Assembly: GCF_051622035.1 (NCBI RefSeq)
Contig: NC_135362.1
Coordinates: 19,809,001-19,873,000 of the forward strand
Source: Arctopsyche grandis
Lineage: Eukaryota; Arthropoda; Insecta; Trichoptera; Hydropsychidae
Direction: 5' to 3'
Length of the DNA stretch: 64,000 nt
Shown here: positions 11,489-28,930 of the stretch, in pieces
Layout: the number at the start of each line of letters is the position of its first letter
How positions within the stretch are numbered: the first letter of the stretch is position 1
Translations under genes and position numbers: made by a program
The notes under the pieces: generated by a model
The model's database searches: none
The model's input: the letters and a program-made list of their open reading frames with translations, nothing else
What the model was told of the DNA's origin: nothing

Positions 11489-13278
11489 TACATATGTATA
11501 TCTATGTAAAAAAATATATATATTTTATGCTTTCTAGAGTTCAAAAATTTTGTGTTTTGTCACTTAATTTGGAGCAGTCTAATTCTTCAACGCGCAGTAC
11601 ATTTAGTAATTTCACATCTATGTAACCATCGGCAGCAAAGAGATCTTGATCCTAAATACATTATTGTTGATACCCTCATTCGTGAGGATCACGACCTTAA
11701 TTGGTCTTCAATAAGGAATAGAACATCTCTCTCTAACGCTCACTGCACCAAGTGACAGCTACGTTATGATTTGGCCAAAACATTTCAATAGTTTCACGAA
11801 TTTCACTAATACATATATTCATTTATTTAATCTGTTAGTAAATTGAAAACGTATGTGAGAAAGTAATATGAAGTTCATATGAGATGAGAGTAAATGAGAG
11901 TGAATAAATGAACTATTATAACTATTTAGCCTGTAAGTTTTGAAGGGGTGACAGAAAGACGTGTTTGGATAGCTAGCTGTCATTGTTTTAATCTGACACA
12001 TGAGTCCGTTGTAATTTGTAATGCGTTCGTTTTGGATTTAACTCATCTGGCTTTATGTCAGAGACATTAGCTTACTTCAATGTTAGCCAATACCCGTATG
12101 TTGGTAAGATATCAAAGCGACCTGAAGAATGGAAGTGGTTCAAAATCAAATTTTTGATGGGCAGGATTGTCATTTTACTAACAGAGTAAATCTAATAAAA
12201 AGCTTGTAATTACCAGCTAACGTTGATACCTTTCAAATTTATCTATAGTTACAAATTGTGGATTAAATATAAGGTTAATCTTAATTCATAATTTACTAAT
12301 TATATTAAAATCTTTTCCATAACACATGAAAGCCATACATAGATTTATTTAATAAGACCTAACTCTACTTATGGATTAATAAATTGTACGTAGATTTGAA
12401 TCGAACCAGTCGGCGTATAATTTTGAAGTATTTTAAATATTTACATTGCATTACCGATTTACAAAAAAGCTACAATAAATGTGCAGAAATTGGCCGTCGT
12501 ATTAAAATTTTTAATATTTTTACGATCTAATTGCCTATAAGTGTTACCACTTAGTAAAGCGAGCCTAACAATGTTTAGGCATATTGTATGTATGTATGTA
12601 TGTTTTTATGAGTGAGTTTAATATTCCGTAGAAATTAAATAAGAGACGGTGGTCGCTTGGGAGTCGTCAGGACAAATGGCTGGGCTGGGAACGACCCGTC
12701 CTGGGACGTGCTCGTCTCATCTCACCTGGATGTTGGGTCGTATCTCTCCTGTTATTATCTCAAATATGGAGGTTAGTGGATATTGCGAAACGTTGCTTCG
12801 ATTATATTGCTTGATTAACGTTGTTCATTGTGAAGGTGGATGTATAACTGGAGTCTATAATTCCAATCGTGAACGTACATAATTAATTCTTCAGCCAAGA
12901 AACTTGAAACTGAGTGCTTATATAATAAAACGTCAAAAGAGTTCCTTTGTAATGTAAATTTAGTCTTTACATAGAACTAACTCATAAAATCTTATTAAGT
13001 AAATTTTCCACGCAAAGTCGAATATTGACTTTATTACAGAATGAGGAGAAGTAGTTGTTTCGTTTCGAAGAATCGCTTTGTATTAAATTGTTATAGTTTG
13101 ATATAAAAGGCACTATGAAATGTATTTATTTTCATATAAAGAAAAAACTTCAAAAGTGGTCTGGCCTTGCGTCTTAAACTTTAATCTCTAACCAAATGCC
13201 TTAGTAATAATGTTGCAGCTTTTTTTAACTTTGCCTTATGAGAAATTTTTTAATAAAAATTAATATTTTATGTTATGT
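11489..13278. other. AT-rich spacer between SINE copies
   Basis: AT-rich with two mixed patches (11540-11770 and 12640-12870). A short hairpin GCCTAA/TTAGGC sits at about 12563-12583. The 77-codon frame at 12649-12882 shows no domain. No gene called. Confidence 0.5.
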
Positions 13279-13848
13279 AGCCAGCAGTACGGCTTAATGG
13301 TAGAATATGTATGTTTAGCACCAAGTGATCAGTGGGTTCGATCCGCTATACTACTGGTTATATTTGGGGTATTTGTGACTCCAAATCGATCGTTTCTAAT
13401 CAGAGTTTGCCAATTTTATCTGATCATTGTTAAAACAGTTCCTCGAAATTGGCAAAAAATCATCTTTCTTGCTGTCACAAATCTTCTGTATTATATTTTT
13501 GTAATTTAACTTTTTTATATCACCATGTGGTGCTCACTGTAAATGGAATATTATATTTTTATTTATGTTTATTATTATTTTTTGTCTCATTATACAACTT
13601 TATATTTATATTTTATTCTGTATGTGTGCCTATTTAAATAAAATAAATATTGTATGTACAATTTGTCAAAAATATGTACAAATCTAAAATCCATAGATAT
13701 GTATCTCAATGGATTAATTATTTAATTAATTGTTATTTCGTGTTCTTCAGCTTCTGGAAATACAGTGATTTATGTAATAATAAAATGCTGCATTGTTTGT
13801 AATTAATTGTCCAGGAAGGCACATTGGGGTCTGTCAAGCCTTCCTGGT
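13279..13848 (+). mobile_element. tRNA-derived SINE, copy 2
   Basis: Same family as the copy at 11071. It begins AGCCAGCAGTACGGCTTAAT, has box B GGGTTCGATCC at about 13335, and the same core (ATCGTTTCTAATCAGAG, GCCAATTTTATCTGAT, AAATTGGCAAAAAAT). About 170 bp of T-rich extra sequence (13500-13665) interrupts the body relative to copy 1 and ends in a TTTAAATAAAATAAAT tail, possibly a nested insertion. The 3' terminus is a perfect 10-bp hairpin, CCAGGAAGGC at 13811-13820 and GCCTTCCTGG at 13838-13847. Confidence 0.92.
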
Positions 13849-18693
<4,845 letters not shown>

Positions 18694-18696
18694 ATA

Positions 18697-18727
<31 letters not shown>

Positions 18728-18730
18728 CCA
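18694..18730. repeat. (TA)n then poly-T, right flank of hAT
   Basis: About 20 bp of TA repeat followed by a T run, directly abutting the right hAT TIR. Confidence 0.9.
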
Positions 18731-19130
18731 TTAAAAATCTAAAATTTGATTATTTGAATAGCTTAATCAGAATTATTCTACTTATAAATAAAAATTTGAA
18801 TGCAAAATGCAAACCCATTCAAAAATTGAATTATTTATCAATGAGAATATCTATAGCTTATTTCAAATATTTTGTATGACATTTTTAAAAACTATCGTTG
18901 GTTTACTTGATTTAGTGTTGAATTTCTTCCGAATATATCACCACTCATTCAGTTCGTAAATAAATTATCGTCATAAGTGTCATTGAAGGTTTTTTATATT
19001 AAATTACGCAATTACTTAAAACCAAATGCATGTAAAAATGTTGTACCATAATAGTATAATTTATTTCACCATATCTACATGCAAATAATGTAAAGCCGTC
19101 TATCGCGTCTATGCAGTCAATTTGTTGAAT
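18731..19130. other. AT-rich spacer
   Basis: AT-rich, no recognised feature. Confidence 0.5.
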
Positions 19131-19745
19131 GAGTGGGCGGAGTCGATACAAGCGATTTTAATTCGAGTGGTTTTAAATTTAATTAAAAAGGGCACTTATG
19201 CAAATCAAATGGCGTCATCTTGAATAAATCAATTAGGTGTAAACCGGGTCCGGGGCTAGGGGACGTGTGACCCAAGAAGACACGCAGCTTCGTCGTTATT
19301 ATCTTTAGGTCCGGGTCCCGCGGGTCTTTGAGGGACAATTCATTTGAAAGTTCGCCAGTTAAGCGCACACCTTACCACCCACAGGCTCGACCCACCCCTC
19401 CCGAACCCATTCCGGGAAACAATTGGGCACCTAAACCCCTTACAACCCCCCTTCCAGGAACCCCCAAACCCCTGCATTTAATTTGACTGAGCGAGGGACA
19501 ATTTCGTTGGGTCTCGACTCGGTCGGACGGCTGCGGTTTTTCGGGTCGGCCCCTAGCCAACCCGTACGATGATAGTCCGAGTCCTACCCTGTCGGAAAAT
19601 TCGTTCGCCACCGCTGCTCATTGCCGACAATTTCAATGATAACATTGTCCTGGCTATTAACACGTTTAGGAGTATTTCAAGGACGCGCGTGCCGTTTGCG
19701 GAACTCTAATGAAGGTCGAGGTACAAATTAACTCCGAGTCTACAT
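19131..19745. other. GC-rich island
   Basis: About 600 bp with CCGGGTCC-type words and C-rich runs between AT-rich flanks. It has open frames of only 61 and 79 codons (minus), neither recognisable. Non-repetitive within the window, hence a candidate for host sequence. Confidence 0.5.
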
Positions 19746-22731
19746 TATTAAATTTTTACTTCTTGTACAGAAGATAATTTACAACTATGCGGTATATATG
19801 TATATATTATAACACCAAAGGAATTCTTAAGATATCACCACTGGATGTACATATTTACATAGGTAGAGAGATCTCCTACTAAATTATTTTCTATATATGT
19901 ACCTATCTGGCTCGAAACATTATTTTTACCTCATACAAAAGCACTATTCGTTCTTATTCTTTGTACATATATTCCGTTTGATGTACTAGCTGTATGTTTC
20001 TCTTATTGTCATTTCTCTCTTATATCTTGTAAATTCGATATATGTATTATATATAGCATATATGTACATATGGCATCTCGAATTTGCTGATATTAAATCA
20101 CAATAAATAACTAACTTTTTCTTGATTATCTTCCTGAACATGAAATCCAACTAAATGTATTATTGGAGTTTTTTTCAGCCGGGATGTCTTCTATTTACCA
20201 GGGCTTTGGCACTATTTAGATAATGTTATTAAGAAAAAAGTTGCGGATTACACACATGTGTATCATAGGCATAAAAAATGAATAAAAACAATATTTTTTA
20301 TTAGAAATATCATATTGTCAATATTATACAATATTTTGCTTCATGGAAATATATGTTTTTTATTCTAACGTAAAAATATTCGGGGGAACTATCTTCTTGT
20401 TTTTTCCGCTTCGCTCGAACGAAATCACTACGACAGGCAGTAAATATTCCGGGGCGGTAAAAAAAAATTGGTCCAGGTTTTTCCGAAATGACATGACGAC
20501 AGTGCGCTTCCCGTCGATGGTCGTGCGATGATAATATTCAAGAGATTTCAGCTAAATAAAAAAGGACTCTTCAGGGAATACATACACAAATGTATCGGAT
20601 AATGCTTTAGGACGTGGTGCAATAATTTGACGTGTCTTCATTTTGGCGACGGCGCGTATCCTGTTTGGTCCATTTCGTCTGCCGAAAGATTTGCATAGAA
20701 ACGATTATTTGTCCTAGAATGCGGTCCGAGACGATCTCCTTCCGTGCGTGTCATCATCCCAACTCTCTGGCTTATCTCTAATCCATTGGAGACCATGGTT
20801 TTGGGAAAATACCCCAATATACCTCCATGCACCTAAGTTTGTTCACGAAACACACACGAAACTGCGAGATGCATTTTTATGAAACATCGGACATAGAATC
20901 TATATCTATTTTATGTATAGAAAAAAAATTTACTATACATATATACTATGTATATATCTTATTATTTACTTTATTTAAAAAAAAATTAAAGGCCAGTGAT
21001 ACCAAAAATTTTCTAAAAATTAATTACAAAATAAAAACAATGAAGAAAAACATTGAAATGGTAGATATGGGATATACATACATACATATATACATATGTA
21101 CATACGTGGTACTAAGAATAATGACCAAATAATAGAAATTTAAAACAAGAAAGGAACAACAAAATGGATCAATACGAGGGAGGGAATATTGTTGAGAGAA
21201 AAGCAAGATCAATATACATATGTACATATATGTACATATGTATGTATGTACATAAATGAAAATGAAAACGGTTGTTAGAACAAGGATTTATGTGAAATAA
21301 TAAAGGATTATGGTGGGATCTTATTGGACATTGGAATAGGATCTTACTCAATAAATACGGATTATCAATTATGTAATTAAAAAGCTTAAACAAAAAACAT
21401 AAACTTTACTCCTGGCTTTTTATTAAACAAAACGATAATTTTGAAAGAATCTGGAATTTCATAGGAATGGAATTTTTAATTTATTCGTTCTCAATTAATA
21501 ATTATTATTAAATCGAAATAAAATATATATGTAGTATCTATTTTTTGCGTTTATTATTCATTTCATCTCTGCTTTGTATTTAATAATTTTATTTAATGAA
21601 ATTTGATTAAAATGAAAAAATTAAAAAAAAAACTAAATCGTATATTTACCTTAATTTAACCATTTTAGAAGGAAACAAACTTACGGTAATAAAAATAAAT
21701 ATTCAGAGAATGACAAAAGCTAGTTTCATTACATGAAAATTTTAAAATACATACAATAGATTATAATCTCATATACATATGTACATATGTGTATTCTTGT
21801 GTTTAATTATTTTGGCAAAAATATTGTATTCAACCGGACATGTTTCAATATTAAGTAAAAAAGCATTTACACACAATAACATTTATATAAGCGTATATGT
21901 CGCTGACAATACCTTTGAAGCCTGTCTAAATTTATACAATTGTGTACATCTAGCAAAATTTATAGGGAAGGGTGATTTTTTTTCGAATGCTTGTAAAGAG
22001 GGATGAAATTTTTCGGTACACATTTTGACTATACGTGTAGTGGTAAGTGTATATATTTTTTTCAGCACTGTTTGGAAAGCGTGGTCTAAGCAGAAGAGAC
22101 GTTGTTGTTCCGGGGTCGGCTCGTTTCCGGAGCGTTATACAGCCTCGGGTCGCCATTGGGCGAGCCCTGGTTTATGGTCGACGACTAGCGACGCCCGGGC
22201 CAAACGACGCCTTCATTTTTGGGTTATCTTAGCGCCAAATTATGCAAACTTCCCTATGGCGTTTCGCAGAATTTTCCTCGTAAAAATCCCTACCTCCGTA
22301 CTCCCGCCGCGCTGTCTTTTAAGGACCAGCCCGGTACAAAGCGCGCGGCCAAATTATTAATTATAAAATTTTCGAAAAACTTTTTATGACCAAATAATAG
22401 CTGGGTATTAAATTGAAATTTATGAATAAATAAATAAAAGGAGTGGCAGAAGGAGTAAACGAAATTGTTCTCGAAACTAATATTTTTAATATTAATTGAT
22501 GCGCAAGTCGTAATTTTCATTAATCTTTTATGATAGACCTATTCATAGTTCAAAAATATTAGACTTTAATTATATTAGCTACTAAATGTGTATTTTTAAC
22601 AATATTTTCACAATGAACGAAGAGTTTGTATCTGCAACGAAACTATTTGCTTATTGCATGTGGTTTCTAATTAACTAGATCTAATTAAATCATGTAAAGA
22701 TTCTGATATATGCAGTAAGACGTTTTATGTA

Positions 22732-22736
<5 letters not shown>
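19746..22736. other. AT-rich spacer with three small islands
   Basis: Mostly AT-rich with dense TACATATGTA palindromes (for example 21070-21105 and 21205-21255). GC-richer patches lie at 20380-20560, 20620-20870 and 22020-22350. The patch at 20638-20832 (minus) holds a 64-codon frame of even composition but no known domain. The patch at 22020-22350 begins after a pyrimidine-rich TTTTTTTCAG, so a splice acceptor there cannot be excluded, but no exon is recognised. Confidence 0.45.

Positions 22737-22768
<32 letters not shown>
22737..22768. repeat. Short (TA)n inside a palindromic context
   Basis: About 32 bp of AT repeat flanked on the left by TATGTATGTACAT and on the right by ATGTACATACATA, so the whole block is a near-perfect palindrome. 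Confidence 0.9.
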
Positions 22769-22773
<5 letters not shown>

Positions 22774-22807
22774 TACATATGATCATATCTATAATATTTA
22801 CATATAT

Positions 22808-24131
22808 TAGAGTTTCTGGTTTCCCGGATTTTTAGATTTTCGGGACACGGGACGGTGCTAGGGATCCTTCCCGGTGTTCCCAGGATCCCGGGACATGTGA
22901 TGTAAAAAAAATCACTTTATTTATTTTTTGTAATATAAAATTTATTTACTAACAAAATATTTAAAAAAAAGTAAACAATATATTAATTGACTAGAAAAAA
23001 TGTAATTAAAAAACAAATTTATTTGAAATAGCTTTATAAGAATACTAAAATATATTAATGAGAATCCGAAAGCCTGTTTCTAGATTTTGCACAAATATTT
23101 CCAGCAATAGAAAAAAGTCTTCCAGTTTTGGTCGAAGTTAGTTATAAAGCTAAAAGAGACGAAAACTTTTTTTTAGTTATCTCCTGTTTCTCCTGCCAGC
23201 ATATATATATTTATTTTTTAAAGTTGATACTATTTTTATTTACATTATTTTGTAGATTAGTCTTTGGTAACTCTTTATTTAGTTCTTCATTCATCGTCAA
23301 ACACACAATTATCTCATCTTCATCAGAATCTAAAAGAATTTCTTACATCGTGCAACCGTCATTACAAGAAGGATACTTCTTGTAATGACATCGCAAGATA
23401 TATGTATGTATGTACAGTCCCCTGACAGGAAATTAGCGCCCCCGATTGAACAGCGTGTACGTCCATTTGTGATGGTCATAAATAGAGGTAGGATCGTCAC
23501 AGTGCTATCCATTGTTCCATTGTTGTAAATCCTTTGTAAAAAAGGTTCGGCAAACCTTTAACAATGCATTTACAACCTTTGAACAATACGCGGCACCTTC
23601 TGGGTCCGGTGACTAGTCATAAATAACTCACTATGGGACCTTTTGGGCTCATTTTTTTTGTGAGCTCATCCTTAAAGGCATCTTATTTATTGACAAAAAA
23701 TAGCGGTACATTATCCTTCAAAATGTCTTCAAAAATAAAAAAAAAAAGATGTTGGAAGTCATTTTACTTGTGAATTACCTTCAGTGTTGCCGTGGGTTCT
23801 CGCGAAGATTAATAATTATTTCGTAAAAAACACCGTGATTTTTTTCTTTCACTGCATTTTTATCATACTTTTAAGGTAATTACTAAATTATCTTAAAAAT
23901 ATGATAAATACTAATTTAATATCTCAAAATTTTACTTTGATTTATATTTTAAATTGCTTGAAACTTTTATTGGTTTTTTTTAAATGGGTCGAAAATCAGA
24001 TATTTCTAAAGAAAAAATTGCATGTTCGCCATTATTATAAAGTTTCGATTCAAATATTTTTACCAGGATTCAAGATAAAAATTGCCGGGATATGGGACAT
24101 CGAAAATTCTGCGGTTTCCCGTAAAACCCTA
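22808..24131 (-). mobile_element. Degraded hAT element, TAGRGTTT ends
   Basis: The left end starts TAGAGTTTCTGGTTTCCCGG. The right end reads TTTCCCGTAAAACCCTA, the inverted form of TAGGGTTTTACGGGAAA. Subterminal sequence is rich in CCGGGA/TCCCGG words on both sides. On the minus strand at about 23039-23125 the frame reads TGRLFSIAGNI, then KSRNRLSDSH, which is the hAT dimerisation motif seen in ZBED-like transposases. Flanking octamers ACATATAT and ATGTACAT match at 5 of 8 bases. The rest is too decayed to follow. A mixed-composition block at 23410-23660 beginning CAGTCCCCTGACAGG may be a separate nested insertion. Confidence 0.75.
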
Positions 24132-25322
24132 ATGTACATATGTATATACGTACATTATAAATAAATAATTTGAAACTAACGTTAAAACATATTTATAATT
24201 CAGTGATTGATTGCTTTTTTTTTAAACATTATATCTTCAAATTACATATAATTTGTAAAGCGTAATGTAAAACTTTACTCGAAATGTTTAGCGTAATGTA
24301 AAACTAAAACGAGAAAATTATTGTATAATATGTTATTATAATTAATTACATGTTCATGTTTAATCTCTATTATTATTACGAACCATTTTAAAAATAAAGT
24401 TTCGAACGTAGAGTACATAAATTTATTATAAATACGAAAAAAAATTAAAGATTCGCACGCCCTTTCCATAGACTGAAATTACGCATCGGTTTATTGTCAA
24501 TGTTGAATATTCATATTCTCAATCGCATACGCGATTCGTGCAAAAAGGGGTTGGTTTGATACTGGCGTGCAATATTCCCATGGGTATGAAATGACACTTG
24601 CTTTTATTGATTAATTGAAAAGTTGAACGGTTGCAGCGGCGAAGACTGGCTAAGTAATAGGCACGCCATTAGAGTGAACGAGCACCGTCGGGTATTAAAA
24701 TTTACATAATGTGATACAGTTGTCAGGTAGCGGTAATTGATGGCGCATACCTGATTAAATAACAACAGATACACAAAATGGCTTTTAGCCGAATATGAAT
24801 CTAGCGTAAGCAAAAACGATCCTCAAATTTATTCACAAGCACACACTTTGCACACCACGGAAATACAGTGACCGTACTAGTTTAGGATTTAAACGAAAAA
24901 GCGAACGTTAGTTGGTGTGTTAGTTAGATCAGAAGCTTTGAAGTAAGGTTTGAAACTGCTGGAATACGACGCGTCTTAATCCGTTCGGAACCGCTCGTTA
25001 AGGAGGCTTTGTCGCAGACAATGGATTGCATCTCAACATCATCACTCCTGCAGGGATTCCTATTCCTGTGATTATCAGTCGGTCCTAATTGTTGCATACA
25101 AGCCGGAAACCAAGTAAGTCGAATCCCCCACGTTACGGTCAAAGTTAAGATGAGAACAAACTTGATGCCGAATTTCGCTTTCTGTAGCGTCTCGTGTGTA
25201 ACAAAGGTGGATATTGCTATTAAGTGAATAGTTGAACTTCGAAATCTGAAGCGTTCACAATCTGATTCACAAGAACAATGCATTTACAAATTAAGCCCTA
25301 AGAACATCTGCATAATTCAATA
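24132..25322. other. Spacer with mixed-composition island
   Basis: AT-rich to about 24480. Then 24480-25300 is of higher complexity and non-repetitive. A 16-bp direct repeat AGCGTAATGTAAAACT occurs at about 24258 and 24289. The 119-codon minus-strand frame at 24924-25283 has a hydrophobic stretch but I recognise no family in it. Confidence 0.45.
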
Positions 25323-25660
25323 ATTTATTTATTTATTTTAAACAGACCATTGTGGCATAACAGGAATTCCTAAAGCGCCACAATGGTCAAAAAATATAAC
25401 ACAAAAAAGAAAAAAAACAAAATAACAATTAAACATAAACATAAATACATCCATACATACATAAAAAATAGCATTTAATAATAACAGATAAAGTAAAAAT
25501 ATCAAATAAAATATAGCATAAGGAATGCCTTGCACCTACAGCCAGTTTCAATAAATATGTAAGAAACAACTACAAATACAAAACATCCCTGTAAGGCCCA
25601 AATGGAAGAGAGTTAATCAAAATTTCACTCAGAAATCACAATCAATCATGAAAACAATGA
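25323..25660 (-). mobile_element. LINE 3' end with terminal hairpin, copy A
   Basis: Read on the minus strand, a T-rich 3' UTR leads to a hairpin with a perfect 12-bp stem, GACCATTGTGGC (25345-25356, plus orientation) and GCCACAATGGTC (25377-25388). It ends in a TAAA-type tail (TTTATTTATTT at 25324-25340, plus). The same hairpin and tail end the copies at 27866 and 39689, and a weaker form follows a LINE RT C-terminus at 57.7-58.2 kb. Further upstream, AAAACATCCC and ATCAAAATT words are shared with copy B. No coding part is clear here. Confidence 0.8.
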
Positions 25661-26880
25661 TGATTTAATAAAATTAAGTATACAGTATTTAGACTTTTCA
25701 GACATCTACGTCATTCAAAACAAAATATGATATCAATACAAGTTTTCTAACAAATTTTAATTATACATAGGATCACTATTACATATTTAGAATACCAAAG
25801 TTTCAAAACAATGAAATCGTGTTATGAGAAAGTTGTATGATACTTAAGTTTCTGAATACAAAAGTTTTACGACAGTGAAGTAGCCGATTTCTGCATTTAC
25901 AGGGTAAAATATGAAATTATACGTTTAGTAAAATTAGTAAATATATTTATGTACATATACTGGACAGTTTTGGGAATGTTGTCTGATATTGGAGTTGCTT
26001 ATTGATGAGTTTGTCAAGTCGTTTTATTGAATTTGTATGAAACTAGAATTGAAAAAAAACAACGGGGAATATATGTACATATCTATATATTCCTGGAATA
26101 TACATATAATCATATGATTGAACATTATTTTTAATGGTATTCACTTACTATGCGGTACTTTATTTCAAATACCTTTAAATTAAAAAAATAAAAATACTTT
26201 AAACTTGGTAACCCTTAACTTTATTTTGAATATTTTCAACTTTAAACTAATTACTATTCACTTTAACTTTATTTCTAATACTGATACGACAAATATCATG
26301 CACTAAAATTTAGAAAATTTTGACATCGTATCATGAACTTTAAATTGAATAGGTTTCAGTTGGCAATTGAATATTTGGGATATTTTTGAAGAAAGATTTT
26401 ATAATTTTGTTTAAAACTGAGTTGGCAAGGGCTGTCGTTTCATCTTTGTCTTACGTCTGTTGTGAAATATTTCACTAGCTTCCTTTTCAAATTCCGAATA
26501 ATAATTATTGCTTAATCCAAAAAAAATTTTCAGAACAAAAACTTAAAACAAAAAAGTTTCAATCTTTCATCCACTTCCCAGTGATTATAATTTTTTTATG
26601 TACACAATATACTTGTTGAATGTTGAAATAATTTATTTAATGTTTAATACATTTTATTAAAATTAAATAATTTGTTTTTCGTGCTATATATTAGTTATGA
26701 CTGTAAATGATTATTATGAAAGTGAAAATGGTCAAAATTAAAGCTCAATTAATTGGCACCGAAAAACAGGTAGTTACTGGAAGCTATTCAGATAATATAC
26801 TATTGGATTAGTTTTGGAAATATTTATAAATTTCACTGGAAATTTTTTTAAAAACAGTACATTTTTATATGTACAATAAT
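25661..26880. other. AT-rich spacer
   Basis: Strongly AT-rich, with no feature beyond scattered TACATA words. Confidence 0.5.
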
Positions 26881-27620
26881 ATCGCAAAACGTGTGGTCTT
26901 TCCGAAAATAGTAATCAATGATTAAGTGTCGAGACCGTTATGCATTGTAAGAATTTTCAGGTTATGCGATGGTATGTGGAGATCAAGCAATGCTGTGATT
27001 CGCGAAAATTATTGAATCTCATATAATTTATCGCGCCGCCAGCAGTCTTCGAGAGTTGTGCCAGGTAAAAATGTCATAATTTTCTCGCGTTTTTTTTATT
27101 TTGACGACTCGGTCGTAAAATAATACGACCATCCGAGATATCGATGCATCAGAATCTTTTACGACAGCCCGGCCGTAGGGCTGACTGTATGGAAGAATAT
27201 GGAAGAACAAAAAAATAAGACCCGGATCAGATTATCGCTCGTCATCAACGCGAAAGCCAAATTGGCGAGCCGTATAAAGTGGAATGGATTCGGCGAACAC
27301 GCGCCATCGATAAACCGTTGCTTTCTCTCTCTTTTTCCGTTCGTTCGCTTACCAATCCGGCGAATGGTCGCTTACGACGTCGCTTGCCCGCAAATCGAAA
27401 ATAAACCTGGGCACGGATAAGCCAGACTCGCGAGTTATTGTTTCATTTGGGATACGTGGGACTCGTGCGCCAAGGAAAATGTCGGGAAATCCGATCGGGA
27501 ACGTATCTATTCTACACAGCACGCGCTTGTATGAAGCGATAGTTTAATTTTACGATCATTAAATGCTCATCGCATCGTTTCATATCCACGTCAATATTCT
27601 TCGCATTTTTATATGTGATT
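26881..27620. other. GC-richer non-repetitive island
   Basis: About 740 bp with many CpG; short open frames only (60 and 73 codons). No domain recognised. Candidate host non-coding sequence. Confidence 0.45.
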
Positions 27621-27865
27621 AAGTATTACGATAACAGGTAATGTAAGGTTGTGAGTTTCATATATTGTACAGAGTGCGCCATAAAGTTTAATAATTTTAT
27701 TTTTTTGGATTCATAAGTTGAAAAGAAGTACAACCAGTATTTTTTAGTATATGTACATATGTATGTATATACGTTTATGTTTTTTTGTATCATTATATTT
27801 TGTGAGTAAAAATAATGCTAGAATTAGTTAAAGTGAATAACTAAACAAATATTAGTGGGTTTTAT

Positions 27866-28260
27866 ATTTATTTATTTAAAGTTTGTACCATTGTGGTATT
27901 ATGGGAATTCATCTAATGCGCCATAGAATAAAAAAATACCAAAAAAATATATATTTATTATACCGAAATATAAAATATATATTTATAAATACAATACATA
28001 AGAAAAAATAGCAGCAAAAGTTCAAATAATTATAGAAATATAATCGCAAAACATATATGTATGTAATAATAGTTAAATATAAGGAGAAAAATTGGGACTG
28101 TCTTAACAGACAGACAGCACCAAAGTATATGTACATATGTATGTTTGTTCAAGAACCAGTCGTATATAAAACATCCCCATGAGAACCAAAATAGAATAGA
28201 GAAGATCAAAATTCACCAATATATCACACATAAAAATAAGTTATAATAATCTTAATCAAT
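27866..28260 (-). mobile_element. LINE 3' end with terminal hairpin, copy B
   Basis: Same family as copy A, on the minus strand. A TTTATTTATTT tail at about 27869-27878 is followed (plus orientation) by CCATTGTGG at 27888 and GCGCCATAG at 27919, a decayed version of the stem. Upstream shared words include AAAACATCCC near 28172 and ATCAAAATTCA near 28206. Non-coding. Confidence 0.75.
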
Positions 28261-28439
28261 CTACGCTTACTGATGTGGAAAATATCACATGCATATAGCA
28301 AAATAGCACGGCAGAAATGATTTTACGTATTTATTGTGAAAAAAACATAAACACTACATAAGTAAAACTTTCAAATTTATATACATATTTATACAGGTAT
28401 ACACCCATTTTTATTTTACACGACATCTATGATCAAATA

Positions 28440-28735
28440 TTGTACATACGTATTTCAAGTATTTTTCAATATCAATTATAAACATCGATTAACAATCATA
28501 GATACATCTATGGACAAATTTTTGCAGCATTTTAAATATCAACATAATTGACATGCTGCAAACTCAAATTCTATGAGAAATAGGACAGAATTGCGAATTT
28601 CTTGAAACCATTTCCAATGAAATCAGATAAATTGGCAAACCATGAAAGGAAACAATTGCCCTTGGAATCCAAGGTTTTCCCGGCATAAAAGCCAGGGATA
28701 GAACCCGTGGCCATAAAATTGAAAGAATGGTTGTA
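28440..28735 (-). mobile_element. tRNA-SINE copy, minus strand
   Basis: On the minus strand it shows a box B-like GGGTTCTATCCC (near 28695-28706). Then come the family core GTTTGCCAATTTATCTGATT with TTTCATTGG and the block AAATGCTGCAAAAA, followed by a CATAGATGTATC motif, as in the copies at 2868, 11071 and 13279. The box A half of the head is not clear. Confidence 0.8.
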
Positions 28736-28818
28736 AAAATTTGCAAATTCCATATGCAAAATTTACTTAATAAAAACCGCAGGGAGAGGAAGGGAAATGG
28801 AGATAAGCAGAGATTGGC

Positions 28819-28930
28819 GTCGAAGTTGTTTTTATGCACAAAATATGGTTTACTATTGTCAACTTTTTTTTTACTCTCTTGCTTTGTAGGACAATAGTGA
28901 ACCATTTTTGTGCATGAAAGCATCTTCGAC
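28819..28930. repeat. Long imperfect palindrome (MITE-like)
   Basis: Left arm 28819-28860 and right arm 28890-28930 are inverted copies over about 41 bp, with ATGCACAAAA, TGGTT and ACTATTGTC blocks shared and a few mismatches. The spacer is about 29 bp and T-rich. A second, one-armed copy lies at about 43575-43660. The structure suggests a small foldback or MITE, or a hairpin RNA if transcribed. Confidence 0.85.

Noticed and set aside
20638..20832. 64-codon minus frame with even composition
   Set aside because: No recognisable family, and no clear splice or start context; could be checked with RNA-seq.
24924..25283. 119-codon minus frame with a hydrophobic stretch near LILTLTVTWGI, considered as a receptor exon
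   Set aside because: Only a short hydrophobic run resembles a membrane helix; no family motif before or after it.
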